Shown here: positions 36,129 to 44,554 of the stretch, piece by piece | How positions within the stretch are numbered: position 1 is the first letter of the stretch | Layout of the letters: the number at the start of each line of letters is the position of its first letter | Assembly (NCBI GenBank): GCA_934378195.1 | Contig: CAKRPO010000006.1 | Span: forward strand, 25,872 to 89,871 | Source of the DNA: an uncultured Blautia sp. | Lineage (GTDB): Bacteria > Bacillota > Clostridia > Lachnospirales > Lachnospiraceae | Length of the DNA: 64,000 nt | Reading direction: 5' to 3' | Notes under the pieces: generated by a model | What the model saw: the letters and a program-made list of their open reading frames with translations, nothing else | Databases searched by the model: none | What the model was told of the DNA's origin: nothing | Translations under genes and position numbers: made by a program

Positions 36129-37688
36129 GTGGCAATTACAATTATTGTAGCAATTGTCGCTGTAGCGGTCGCACTGCTTATTGCGGTTCCTCTTACTTGC
36201 AAGGTTGCGGTTAACAACAAAGCTAAAAAAGATGCTGAAGTTGTTGGCACAGCAGAAGACAGAGCAAGAAGCATCATAGATGAAGCTTTAAAAACTGCTG
36301 AGACGAAGAAGAGAGAAGCTTTATTGGAAGTAAAGGAAGAATCCCTCAGAACGAAGAATGAACTTGAGAAGGAAACCAAGGAGCGCAGATCTGAACTGCA
36401 GAAATACGAAAGACGTGTTTTATCAAAAGAAGAATCTGTTGATAAGAAGGCTGATGCAGTAGAGAAGCGTGAGGCAGAGTGCACAGCAAAGATTGCTGAG
36501 TTACAAAAAAGAGAAAAGAAAGTAGACGAACTTGAACAAAAAGGAGTACAGGAACTGGAAAGAATTTCCGGTCTGACCTCCGACCAGGCAAAAGACGAGT
36601 TACTCAGAAGTGTAGAAGACGACGTCAAAGTTGATGTTGCCAGAATGTACAAGGAACTGGAGAACAGAGCCAAGGAAGACGCTGGCAAGAAAGCAAAAGA
36701 ATATGTGGTAAATGCCATTCAGAAATGTGCAGTTGACCACGTTGCAGAAACTACGATTTCTGTTGTGCAGCTTCCAAGTGATGAGATGAAGGGACGAATC
36801 ATCGGACGTGAAGGACGTAACATTCGTACTCTTGAAACACTGACAGGTGTGGATCTGATCATTGATGATACTCCGGAAGCTGTTGTTTTATCTGCTTTTG
36901 ACCCGATTCGCCGAGAGATCGCCAGAGTCGCTCTGGAGAAGCTGATTGTTGATGGACGTATCCATCCGGCAAGAATTGAAGAGATGGTAGAGAAAGCACA
37001 GAAAGAAGTTGAAGCACAGATTCGTGAAGATGGTGAGAATGCTGCAATGGATGTTGGTGTTCATGGTATCCATCCAGAACTGCTGAAGCTTCTTGGACGT
37101 ATGAAATTCCGTTCAAGTTATGGACAGAATGCTCTGAAACATTCCATCGAGGTAGCACAGCTTTCCGGTATTCTTGCCGGAGAGATTGGGGTAGATGTCC
37201 GTATGGCGAAACGTGCCGGATTGCTTCATGATATTGGTAAATCCATCGACCATGAAGTAGAGGGCTCACATATCCAGATTGGTGTGGATCTTTGTAAGAA
37301 ATACAAAGAATCAGCGATCGTTATCAACACAGTTGCTTCCCATCATGGTGATGTGGAACCGGAATCTCTGATTGCATGTATCGTACAGGCAGCTGACGCT
37401 ATTTCAGCAGCCAGACCGGGTGCAAGAAGAGAGACACTTGAAACTTATACGAATCGTTTGAAACAGTTGGAAGATATTACAAACGAGTTCAAGGGAGTTG
37501 ACAAGTCATTTGCTATTCAGGCAGGCAGGGAAATTCGTGTAATGGTTGTGCCGGAACAGGTTACAGATGCAGACATGGTTCTGCTGGCCAGAGATATTTC
37601 TAAGCAGATTGAAGCTGAACTGGAATATCCGGGTCAGATCAAAGTCAATGTGATCCGTGAGAGTCGTGCAGTAGATTATGCGAAATAA
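36129..37688 (+). CDS. rny: Ribonuclease Y
   Basis: Membrane-anchored endoribonuclease that starts mRNA decay. Order: N-terminal membrane helix ([18 protein letters not shown]), long coiled coil (about residues 30-200), KH domain ([17 protein letters not shown]) and HD domain ([12 protein letters not shown] ... [13 protein letters not shown] ... ASHHGD). It has 519 aa, the normal length. The start is GTG with AAGGAGG 8 nt upstream. Monocistronic, with its own promoter and terminator. Confidence 0.96.
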   Translation: MAITIIVAIVAVAVALLIAVPLTCKVAVNNKAKKDAEVVGTAEDRARSIIDEALKTAETKKREALLEVKEESLRTKNELEKETKERRSELQKYERRVLSKEESVDKKADAVEKREAECTAKIAELQKREKKVDELEQKGVQELERISGLTSDQAKDELLRSVEDDVKVDVARMYKELENRAKEDAGKKAKEYVVNAIQKCAVDHVAETTISVVQLPSDEMKGRIIGREGRNIRTLETLTGVDLIIDDTPEAVVLSAFDPIRREIARVALEKLIVDGRIHPARIEEMVEKAQKEVEAQIREDGENAAMDVGVHGIHPELLKLLGRMKFRSSYGQNALKHSIEVAQLSGILAGEIGVDVRMAKRAGLLHDIGKSIDHEVEGSHIQIGVDLCKKYKESAIVINTVASHHGDVEPESLIACIVQAADAISAARPGARRETLETYTNRLKQLEDITNEFKGVDKSFAIQAGREIRVMVVPEQVTDADMVLLARDISKQIEAELEYPGQIKVNVIRESRAVDYAK

Positions 37689-37721
37689 TCTTTCTGAACA
37701 TAGAAGTTCGAGAATAACATC

Positions 37722-37759
37722 AAAGAGTATGATACTGAGAAGTGTCATACTCTTTTTTT
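37722..37759 (+). terminator. Intrinsic terminator after rny
   Basis: AAAGAGTATGA (37722-37732) pairs with TCATACTCTTT (37745-37755), then T-run to 37759. Confidence 0.9.
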
Positions 37760-37806
37760 CGTTCTAACTTTAACCGATATCCCGTAAACTGATATGGGGT
37801 GAGGTG

Positions 37807-38400
37807 ATGGAACCAAAACGATCTGTACACAGAAATGAAACACTTGGGGGATACTATTTGCTGTTTATTGGCTTTGTGATTGGAATGATTCTTCCTAATT
37901 TGATGTACAAAATGGAATGGAAACAGGACATGGCTGCTGCATTGTATCTGATGGGAATCTATGCAGAAGAGAGTGGCATGGATTATTTCTGGAAAGTTAT
38001 AAGAATGAGGGGTGGAATTTGGCTGTTGGCAGCAGGAAGCGGACTGACGATCTTTGGTGTTCCGATTGCTGTTGGTGGATTGATTATATTTGGAATGCAG
38101 ACAGCGATGCTGCTGACGATGTCAATTCTTCAGTTTGGGTTATATGGTGGAGTGGTAGGAGCCGGACTGCTTTTTCCTCAGATTATTGTGTATCTGCCCT
38201 GTGTTCTGGCTGCTTTCGGAATTATATATGAAAGTTCCATACAGATTTGGAAAAATCGAAGTTTTTTGCCTGGCCAGATTTCAGCTTATATCTTGAAGAT
38301 GGCTTTATGTACGGCTGGCTTTGTGGTGGGTATTTTGCTGGAAACTTATTGCAATCCGGTGATTACCAGAATCCTGATACGTAATCTGAAAATTTTTTGA
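37807..38400 (+). CDS. spoIIM: Stage II sporulation protein M-like membrane protein
   Basis: A 197-aa protein with about five membrane helices (YLLFIGFVIGMILPNLMY, a middle block with GVPIAVGGLIIFGMQTAML, and ALCTAGFVVGILLE near the end). SpoIIM is part of the DMP complex that thins septal peptidoglycan during engulfment. Identity is suggested by the topology, the sequence pattern and the position before xerD, matching the spoIIM-xerD neighbourhood of Bacillus. The ATG at 37807 follows GAGGTG; a GTG at 37804 is the alternative. Confidence 0.75.
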   Translation: MEPKRSVHRNETLGGYYLLFIGFVIGMILPNLMYKMEWKQDMAAALYLMGIYAEESGMDYFWKVIRMRGGIWLLAAGSGLTIFGVPIAVGGLIIFGMQTAMLLTMSILQFGLYGGVVGAGLLFPQIIVYLPCVLAAFGIIYESSIQIWKNRSFLPGQISAYILKMALCTAGFVVGILLETYCNPVITRILIRNLKIF

Positions 38401-38503
38401 AAGGGATTTACCATATATGGTGTCGGTTGACAATAAAAAGACGTTATTTTGTGGAAATGATGAAAAAGCTTGATTTTAAAGGGATTTCGCACAGAAAAAA
38501 GGT

Positions 38504-38532
38504 TTGATTTTATGTAAAATAGCAAGTATAAT
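38504..38532 (+). promoter_or_regulatory. Promoter of xerD
   Basis: TTGATT (38504-38509), 17 nt, TATAAT (38527-38532), about 50 nt before the start codon. Confidence 0.65.
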
Positions 38533-38580
38533 ACAGGTACATTTGGGGAAGATGAATTTTTAATTAAGGTACGGGAAGTA

Positions 38581-39471
38581 ATGGGGATGGAAAAAGTAAT
38601 TGAAAATTTTATTGCGTATATGCATGAGACGAAGAATGCATCGCAGAATACTGAGATTTCATATGAGCGTGATTTGAAGAAGCTGCTTCGATATTTGCAG
38701 GAGCAGGAAATTCAGGATTTTACGGACGTTACAAGTACAGATTTGCAGGGATATCTGAAGGAATTACAGAGGGAAAATCTGGCAGTTTCAACGATTTCCA
38801 GAAATATTGCCTCGATCAGAGCTCTGTATCACTATCTGGTAAGGAATGGCAAGATGCAGGAGGATCCATCAGAGTCACTGAAACCGCCAAAGCTCGAGAA
38901 AAAGATACCGGAAATTCTATCCGTGGAAGAGGTAGACAGGCTTTTGAAACAGCCGAATCTGAATACACCGAAGGGTATTCGAGATAATGCCATGATGGAA
39001 TTGATGTATGCAACCGGAATGCGCGTAAGTGAACTGATCCATTTGCAGATTACAGATATTAATCTGCAGATGGGATATGTAATCTGCCATGATTCGGAGA
39101 AAGAGAGAATCATTCCAATTGGTAATGTGAGCAGAAATGCGATATTGCAGTATATGGAGCACTCCAGAGGCTTTTTTGTAAAAAATAAGAAAGAGACATC
39201 GTTGTTCACAAACTGTTCGGGTAAATCTATGAGCAGGCAGGGATTTTGGAAAGTGCTGAAGGGATATGCGGAAGGAGCAGGTATCTACAGAGATATCACG
39301 CCACATACCCTGCGGCATTCGTTTGCTGTACATATGCTTCAGAATGGGGCTGATGTCAAGAGCGTACAGGAAATGCTTGGACATTCTGATATTTCTTCTA
39401 CGCAGATCTATCTTGGAATGAATGTATCAAAGATGAGAGATGTATATATGAAAGCACATCCGAGACATTAA
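38581..39471 (+). CDS. xerD: Site-specific tyrosine recombinase XerD
   Basis: Resolves chromosome dimers at dif. The N-terminal SAM-like core-binding domain (residues 1-90) is followed by the catalytic domain with R148 (GMRVSEL), H242 and R245 (HTLRHSF), H268 (GHSD) and nucleophile Y277 (IYLG). It has 296 aa. The call XerD over XerC rests on the spoIIM neighbour and sequence feel; no second Xer gene is in the window. An ATG at 38587 is an equally possible start. Confidence 0.9.
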   Translation: MGMEKVIENFIAYMHETKNASQNTEISYERDLKKLLRYLQEQEIQDFTDVTSTDLQGYLKELQRENLAVSTISRNIASIRALYHYLVRNGKMQEDPSESLKPPKLEKKIPEILSVEEVDRLLKQPNLNTPKGIRDNAMMELMYATGMRVSELIHLQITDINLQMGYVICHDSEKERIIPIGNVSRNAILQYMEHSRGFFVKNKKETSLFTNCSGKSMSRQGFWKVLKGYAEGAGIYRDITPHTLRHSFAVHMLQNGADVKSVQEMLGHSDISSTQIYLGMNVSKMRDVYMKAHPRH

Positions 39472-39481
39472 TAAGCATCAA

Positions 39482-39516
39482 AAAGAGCACAGTCAGTTAA
39501 TGGCTGTGCTCTTTGT
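39482..39516. terminator. Bidirectional terminator between xerD and the DAHP synthase gene
   Basis: AAAGAGCACAG (39482-39492) pairs with CTGTGCTCTTT (39504-39514). An A-run precedes and a T-run ends the hairpin, so it can serve xerD (+) and the convergent gene (-). Confidence 0.8.
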
Positions 39517-39524
39517 CACTTTAC

Positions 39525-39548
39525 AGGAAATTACTTCGTAATGTTCCA
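39525..39548. repeat. 24-nt palindromic repeat, copy 2
   Basis: Matches 34270-34293 except for T in place of C in the loop (CTTC versus CTCC). It sits between the xerD terminator and the 3' end of the DAHP synthase gene. Confidence 0.65.
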
Positions 39549-39574
39549 ATAAAGCAAAACTGTGTGCATAAGGA

Positions 39575-40606
39575 TTAACACATTTCAGCAATCGTATAAA
39601 GCAGTTTTTCGGATTCTTCCCAGCCAAGACATGGGTCTGTGATGGATTTTCCGTAAATGTGTTCTCCACCAATCTTCTGGTTACCTGGCTCAATATAGCT
39701 CTCGATCATAAATCCTTTTACCAGTTTGTGAAGTTCTGGATCTACCATACGGCTGTGCAGAACTTCTTTTGCAATACGAACCTGCTGTTCATACTGTTTG
39801 TTGGAATTGGAGTGGTTGGTATCTACGATAACAGCCGGGTTCTGGAGATTCTTCTCCTGATATTTTTCCCACAGAAGACGAAGGTCTTCGTAGTGGTAGT
39901 TCGGAATCGCTTCTCCATGTTTGTTTACTGCACCGCGAAGAATAGTGTGGGCAAGCGGGTTACCGGTTGTTTCAACTTCCCAGCTTCTGTAAATAAAACG
40001 ATGGGAACCCTGTGCTGCAACGACAGAGTTCAGCATAACACTGTAGTCACCACTGGTTGGATTTTTCATGCCGGCCGGCACATCCATACCACTGACTGTC
40101 AGACGATGCTGCTGGTCTTCTACAGAACGGGCACCGACAGCAACATAAGACAGGATGTCGGAAAGATAACGGTAGTTTTCCGGATAAAGCATTTCATCTG
40201 CACAGGTAAAACCACTTTCCTGGATTGCATGAATATGCATCTTACGGATGGCAATCAATCCGGCAAGCATGTCCGGCGCTTTTTCAGGGTCTGGCTGATG
40301 GACCATACCTTTATATCCTTCACCGGTAGTACGTGGTTTGTTTGTATAAACACGCGGAATGATCAGTACTTTGTCAGCAATCTTATCCTGAACTTTGCGC
40401 AGACGAAGAAGGTAATCGCATACAGCATCTTCGTTGTCAGCAGAACATGGACCAATGATCGCAAGAAATTTATCAGATTTGCCTGTAAAGACATCACGGA
40501 TTTCCTGATCTCTTTTTGATTTCAGCTCCTGGATCGCAGCATCAATCGGATACTGATTACGGATCTCAGCAGGAGTAGGCAGTTTCTTTAAAAAAGTGAA
40601 TCCCAT
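39575..40606 (-). CDS. 3-deoxy-7-phosphoheptulonate (DAHP) synthase, class I
   Basis: Condenses phosphoenolpyruvate and erythrose 4-phosphate, the first step of the shikimate pathway. It belongs to the AroFGH type: LAIIGPCSADN near the N-terminus, RVYTNKPRTTGEGYKG, and IVDTNHSNSNKQYEQQ and SYIEPGNQKIGGE near the end. It has 343 aa from the ATG complementary to 40604-40606, which has GAGGAGGAAATT upstream; earlier in-frame ATGs lack a site. Feedback specificity (Phe, Tyr or Trp) cannot be read from sequence, so no letter is given. Monocistronic on the - strand. Confidence 0.94.
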   Translation of the reverse strand: MGFTFLKKLPTPAEIRNQYPIDAAIQELKSKRDQEIRDVFTGKSDKFLAIIGPCSADNEDAVCDYLLRLRKVQDKIADKVLIIPRVYTNKPRTTGEGYKGMVHQPDPEKAPDMLAGLIAIRKMHIHAIQESGFTCADEMLYPENYRYLSDILSYVAVGARSVEDQQHRLTVSGMDVPAGMKNPTSGDYSVMLNSVVAAQGSHRFIYRSWEVETTGNPLAHTILRGAVNKHGEAIPNYHYEDLRLLWEKYQEKNLQNPAVIVDTNHSNSNKQYEQQVRIAKEVLHSRMVDPELHKLVKGFMIESYIEPGNQKIGGEHIYGKSITDPCLGWEESEKLLYTIAEMC

Positions 40607-40665
40607 AATTTCCTCCTCGCGTCCGGTCAAAAACCGAACATAATGGTTTATTCATATTTATGCTA

Positions 40666-40694
40666 ATTATAAACGATTGAAAAGTACTTGTCGA
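40666..40694 (-). promoter_or_regulatory. Promoter of the DAHP synthase gene
   Basis: On the - strand: TCGACA (40694-40689), 17 nt, TATAAT (40671-40666). One mismatch to consensus in total. Confidence 0.65.
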
Positions 40695-40704
40695 TAGGAA
40701 ATGT

Positions 40705-40885
40705 TATATCAGATGTGAGATGACTCCCACCTTTGTAGGTGGCGAGCAACAAATTAGTATCAGTGGTGGGAGTCAATCCACCATCTGATATAGCCTCCGG
40801 CAGGATTGCAGAGATGCGCAGAAGAAGTATGTCATGCGTTGCATGACGCGCATCTCGCAGCAAGAATGCAGAGGCATTCTTGAAT
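40705..40885. repeat. Cluster of three hairpin-forming repeat elements
   Basis: Hairpin 1 (40705-40792) has outer arms TATATCAGATG / CATCTGATATA and inner arms GACTCCCACC (40722-40731) / GGTGGGAGTC (40765-40774). Hairpin 2 has GAGATGCGC (40811-40819) / GCGCATCTC (40848-40856) enclosing GTCATGC-GTT-GCATGAC. Hairpin 3 (40857-40885) is the second copy of the 29-nt palindrome at 4205. The 328-nt gap 40607-40934 otherwise holds only the DAHP synthase promoter. It may be a non-autonomous mobile element or 3' end structures of the - strand flippase transcript. Confidence 0.6.
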
Positions 40886-40934
40886 ATTAACGCAAAAGTT
40901 TAGCACGGTGCGAGAATAAAGAACAACTGCACTG

Positions 40935-42239
40935 TTATGATTCCATATGATACAGGGCATAAATATGCAGAAGACTGAGTACGATCTCACTGAGAAGCAG
41001 TCCATACAGATAGCCGCGTATACCGATGGCGGGAATGGCAAATACTACAAAAGAGATCCGAAGAAGTACCCCGATAACGCTGTGAATGAGGGTCATTCCG
41101 GTCTTGCCCAGTCCATTCAGGATACTGGTAAGGGCAATATTCGTATAGAGAAACGGGCAGACAAATGAGAGTGTGCGGATATAGAGCCCGGCTCCTTCAC
41201 TGTGAAAAAGCAGCGTTCCGGCGAGGGATCCGAAAAAATAAAAAAAAGCAGTACACAAAGTCCCAAGAAGAATACATGCAGAAAAGGTATGGCGTGTGAC
41301 ATAGCGGATGCGGCTGCGGTATCCAAGTGCCTGCATTTCGGCAACAGAAGGCGTCAGCATAACAGAAGCAGAATTGGTGATCGTTGCGGGGAAAAGGATG
41401 CAGGGCAGTGCCATGCCGGTAAAAATTCCATACAGACTTAGAGCCTCAGACTGAGAAAGACCGTACATACGAAGACGCTGAGGAATCAGGACTACTTCGA
41501 TGGCGGCCAGCACAGAGAGCAGAAGACGGTTCAGTGTCAGGGGAAAGGCAGTCTGACTGATCTCAGAGAATTTCTGCAGTGGTGTTTCTATATAATGCGG
41601 TGAATCAGAATGCTGAAAACTGATAAACAGAAAGGCGCACAGGGCAACGATAAGCTCTGAGAGAAAGCTGCCGGCAACTGCAATCATGGCGGTAATGGTG
41701 ATGCTTTTTTGCAGACAGATCTGCCAGACCAGACAGGATGACAAAATACGTACAGCCTGTTCCAGAACCTGCAGGGCGGCTGGAAAAGCAGCTTTTTTGA
41801 GCCCGAGATAATAGCTGTTGATACAATTGTGAAGCGAAGCAAAAGGAAAGCTTAACGCAAGCAGACGGATCAGTGGTTCAGTGGATGGCTCTTTTAAAAT
41901 CTGTACGGCAAAAAAATCAGAAAAAGTAAAAAAGATCCAGGCAGTTACGGCAGACAGACAGAAGGCAAGAAAGGTTCCGATACGGAAGGTATCCTGTGAT
42001 TTTTTGTGCTCGCCAAGAGCAGCATAAGAAGCAATCAGACGGGAAAGTGCAGTCTGGATTCCGGAAGTAGTCATGACCAGTACCAGATGCTGCAGAGGTA
42101 CGACCAGCTGATAAAGACCAATTCCTTCTGCACCAATGGTATGTGACAGGAATATCCTATAAAAGAAGCCCATGACACGGCTCAGAAGACCGGCAGATGT
42201 GAGCAGAAAGGTCCCTCTGAAAAAACGTTTTTTTGACAT
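40935..42239 (-). CDS. spoVB: SpoVB-like MOP-superfamily flippase
   Basis: A 434-aa polytopic membrane protein (about 12 helices) of the polysaccharide/lipid II flippase group. The N-terminus RGTFLLTSAGLLSRVMGFFYR, here read as FLLTSAGLLSRVMGFFYR, and IGAEGIGLYQLV are typical of stage V sporulation protein B, needed for spore cortex peptidoglycan. It is shorter than Bacillus SpoVB (518 aa), lacking about two C-terminal helices, so a different lipid-linked substrate is possible. The start codon is at 42237-42239, directly after a small A/T-flanked hairpin (42240-42262). Confidence 0.8.
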   Translation of the reverse strand: MSKKRFFRGTFLLTSAGLLSRVMGFFYRIFLSHTIGAEGIGLYQLVVPLQHLVLVMTTSGIQTALSRLIASYAALGEHKKSQDTFRIGTFLAFCLSAVTAWIFFTFSDFFAVQILKEPSTEPLIRLLALSFPFASLHNCINSYYLGLKKAAFPAALQVLEQAVRILSSCLVWQICLQKSITITAMIAVAGSFLSELIVALCAFLFISFQHSDSPHYIETPLQKFSEISQTAFPLTLNRLLLSVLAAIEVVLIPQRLRMYGLSQSEALSLYGIFTGMALPCILFPATITNSASVMLTPSVAEMQALGYRSRIRYVTRHTFSACILLGTLCTAFFYFFGSLAGTLLFHSEGAGLYIRTLSFVCPFLYTNIALTSILNGLGKTGMTLIHSVIGVLLRISFVVFAIPAIGIRGYLYGLLLSEIVLSLLHIYALYHMES

Positions 42240-42284
42240 AAAAAGGCCTCATGGCTTTTTTGTCAGTATATGCAGAAAACCTCC

Positions 42285-42313
42285 TTGACAGAACAGATGT
42301 ATTCTGCTAAAGT
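42285..42313 (+). promoter_or_regulatory. Promoter of the isc genes
   Basis: TTGACA (42285-42290), 17 nt, TAAAGT (42308-42313), about 50 nt before iscR. The downstream leader would be the natural place for IscR autoregulation. Confidence 0.6.
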
Positions 42314-42364
42314 ATGACTTGAAATAAATCCGACGAAAACACTAGGAATTAAAGAGGTGAGTGG

Positions 42365-42799
42365 ATGAAACTGTCAACAAGAGCGCGATATGGTCTGAAA
42401 GCATTGATCGACCTGGGGCTGCATTGTGAAACAGAAGCCGTTTCCATTCAGAGTATTGCAAGTCGACAGAATATTTCAGACAGCTATCTCGAGCAGCTTA
42501 TGGCGAAGCTCAAGAAGGCAGGACTGGTGGAGAGTACCAGAGGCGCCGGCGGCGGTTATCGTCTGGGACGTCCGGCAGCAGAGATTTCTGTAGGAGATGT
42601 CCTGAGAGTTCTGGAAGGAACTCTGGAGGCAGCACAGTGTTCCGGAATGGAAGATGAGAGCACCTGTGAGAATCACGATATCTGCGTGACGAAATATGTG
42701 TGGAAACGAATCAATGACAGTATCACACAGGCGGTAGACACTATGATGCTGGACCAGTTGATTGAGGAAAGCCGGAAAAAACAACAGGAAAAAATGTAA
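42365..42799 (+). CDS. iscR: Rrf2/IscR family transcriptional regulator
   Basis: A 144-aa Rrf2-type regulator with an N-terminal winged helix (KLSTRARYGLKALIDLG ... ISDSYLEQLMAKLKKAGLVES ... GAGGGYRLGR). Three cysteines at C92, C101 and C107 (C-x8-C-x5-C) could hold a [2Fe-2S] cluster; E. coli IscR has C-x5-C-x5-C, so the spacing is a little different. It heads iscS-iscU and probably controls them in response to Fe-S status. A CymR-like role is less likely given the cysteines. Confidence 0.88.
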   Translation: MKLSTRARYGLKALIDLGLHCETEAVSIQSIASRQNISDSYLEQLMAKLKKAGLVESTRGAGGGYRLGRPAAEISVGDVLRVLEGTLEAAQCSGMEDESTCENHDICVTKYVWKRINDSITQAVDTMMLDQLIEESRKKQQEKM

Positions 42800-42829
42800 A
42801 ATTCATTTTTTAAGCAGGAGGAAAAAACA

Positions 42830-44017
42830 ATGAGTAAATTAATATATCTGGATAATGCAGCAACAACCAAAACTGCTCCGGAAGTTCTTGAAGCTATGCT
42901 TCCGTATTTTACAGAGTATTATGGAAATCCTTCCAGTATCTATGACTTTGCACAGAAGAGCAAAGAGGCTGTGACGAAGGGAAGACAGCAGATCGCAGCT
43001 GCACTGAATACCAGAAAAGAAGATATTTATTTTACAGCCGGTGGAAGTGAAGCTGATAACTGGGCACTCAAGGCTACTTTTGAAGCATACAAGTCCAAGG
43101 GTAATCACATTATTACAACAAAGATCGAGCATCATGCTATTCTGCATACATGTGAATATCTTGAGAAAGAAAGAGGAGCAAAGATCACATATCTTGATGT
43201 AGATGAGAATGGAGTTGTTCGTCTTGATGAACTTGAAAAAGCAATCACACCGGAGACAATCCTGATCTCTGTAATGTTTGCGAACAACGAGATTGGAACC
43301 ATTCAGCCGATCAAAGAAATCGGACGTATTGCCAAAGAACACGGCATCCTCTTCCATACAGATGCAGTTCAGGCATTTGGCCAGGTGCCGATCGATGTGG
43401 ATGAATATAACATTGATATGCTGAGCTCCAGTGGACACAAGATCAACGGACCAAAAGGAATCGGTTTCCTTTACATCCGTAAAGGCGTCAAGATCAAATC
43501 CTTCGTACATGGTGGCGCGCAGGAGCGTAAACGTCGTGCAGGTACAGAGAATGTTCCTGGAATCGTCGGATATGGCGCTGCTGCAGAACGTGCAGTAAAG
43601 ACTATGAAAGAACGTACAGCTAAAGAAATCGAACTGCGAGATTATCTGATCAATCGTCTTACCACTGAGATTCCATATTCCAGACTGAACGGTGACAGAG
43701 TAAAACGTCTTCCGAACAACGTAAACGTAAGCTTCCAGTTCATCGAAGGTGAGTCCATGCTTCTGATGCTTGATCAGAACGGCATCTGTGGCTCCAGCGG
43801 ATCTGCCTGCACATCCGGTTCTCTGGATCCGTCCCACGTACTTCTGGCAATCGGCGTGCCGCATGAAGTTGCACATGGATCTCTGAGACTTACTTTAAGT
43901 GATGAAACAACAAAGGAAGATCTTGATTTTGTAGTAGAGAAGCTGAAAGAGATCGTACAGTATCTGAGAAGCATGTCTCCATTATATGAAGACTTCATGA
44001 AGAAACAGCAGCAGTAA
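42830..44017 (+). CDS. iscS: Cysteine desulfurase (NifS/IscS)
   Basis: PLP enzyme that releases sulfur from cysteine for Fe-S cluster assembly. The PLP lysine is K204 in SSGHKINGPKG and the catalytic cysteine is C327 in GSSGSACTSGS, both conserved. It has 395 aa. The gene lies 30 nt after iscR with a strong GCAGGAGG site. Confidence 0.96.
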   Translation: MSKLIYLDNAATTKTAPEVLEAMLPYFTEYYGNPSSIYDFAQKSKEAVTKGRQQIAAALNTRKEDIYFTAGGSEADNWALKATFEAYKSKGNHIITTKIEHHAILHTCEYLEKERGAKITYLDVDENGVVRLDELEKAITPETILISVMFANNEIGTIQPIKEIGRIAKEHGILFHTDAVQAFGQVPIDVDEYNIDMLSSSGHKINGPKGIGFLYIRKGVKIKSFVHGGAQERKRRAGTENVPGIVGYGAAAERAVKTMKERTAKEIELRDYLINRLTTEIPYSRLNGDRVKRLPNNVNVSFQFIEGESMLLMLDQNGICGSSGSACTSGSLDPSHVLLAIGVPHEVAHGSLRLTLSDETTKEDLDFVVEKLKEIVQYLRSMSPLYEDFMKKQQQ

Positions 44018-44092
44018 GCAAAGCTGGATAAAACGACGTTAATAAAGGGTAGACAATTATAATCAAAAGACAATAACAGGAGGAATTAATAT

Positions 44093-44533
44093 ATGTACAG
44101 CGAAAAAGTTATGGATCATTTTCAGCATCCAAGAAATGTAGGAGAAATCGAAGACGCAAGTGGTGTAGGAACTGTTGGTAATGCCAAATGTGGTGATATC
44201 ATGAGAATGTTCCTTGACATCGATGACGAGACTCACATTATCAAAGAATGTAAATTCAAGACATTCGGCTGTGGTGCAGCAGTTGCAACCAGCAGCATGG
44301 CTACAGAGATGGTCAAGGGAAAGACCATCGAAGAAGCAATGCAGATCACAAATAAAGCCGTTATGGAAGCTCTTGACGGACTTCCGCCGGTCAAAGTACA
44401 CTGCTCACTTCTTGCAGAAGAAGCAATCCATGCTGCACTGTGGGATTATGCACAGAAACATGGAATCGTGATCGAGGGACTGGACAAGCCGAAGTCAGAT
44501 ATCAGCGAAGGTGAAGAGGAAGAAGAATACTAA
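44093..44533 (+). CDS. iscU: Fe-S cluster assembly scaffold NifU/IscU
   Basis: Scaffold on which the cluster is built with sulfur from IscS. The three cluster-binding cysteines are in NAKCGD, TFGCGAA and KVHCSLL. It has 146 aa; the C-terminus has an acidic tail (EGEEEEEY). No thioredoxin or ferredoxin gene follows. Confidence 0.95.
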   Translation: MYSEKVMDHFQHPRNVGEIEDASGVGTVGNAKCGDIMRMFLDIDDETHIIKECKFKTFGCGAAVATSSMATEMVKGKTIEEAMQITNKAVMEALDGLPPVKVHCSLLAEEAIHAALWDYAQKHGIVIEGLDKPKSDISEGEEEEEY

Positions 44534-44554
44534 AAACTGCGACTGCGAGGTGAA

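Noticed and set aside
38427..38449. TTGACA at 38427 as the xerD -35
   Set aside because: No -10 at a suitable distance; the TTGATT/TATAAT pair at 38504-38532 fits with a 17-nt spacer.
38581..39471. Phage or transposon integrase
   Set aside because: Length, catalytic residues and the spoIIM neighbour fit housekeeping XerD, and no mobile-element genes are nearby.
39659..40519. Long + strand open frame opposite the DAHP synthase gene
   Set aside because: The - strand product has every DAHP synthase motif; the + frame has none.
40663..40863. 66-codon - strand frame across the hairpin cluster
   Set aside because: The DNA is made of nested inverted repeats, and the frame has no ribosome site; translated repeat DNA.
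42839..43876. Long - strand open frame opposite iscS
   Set aside because: Antisense to a certain gene; the composition is that of a shadow frame.
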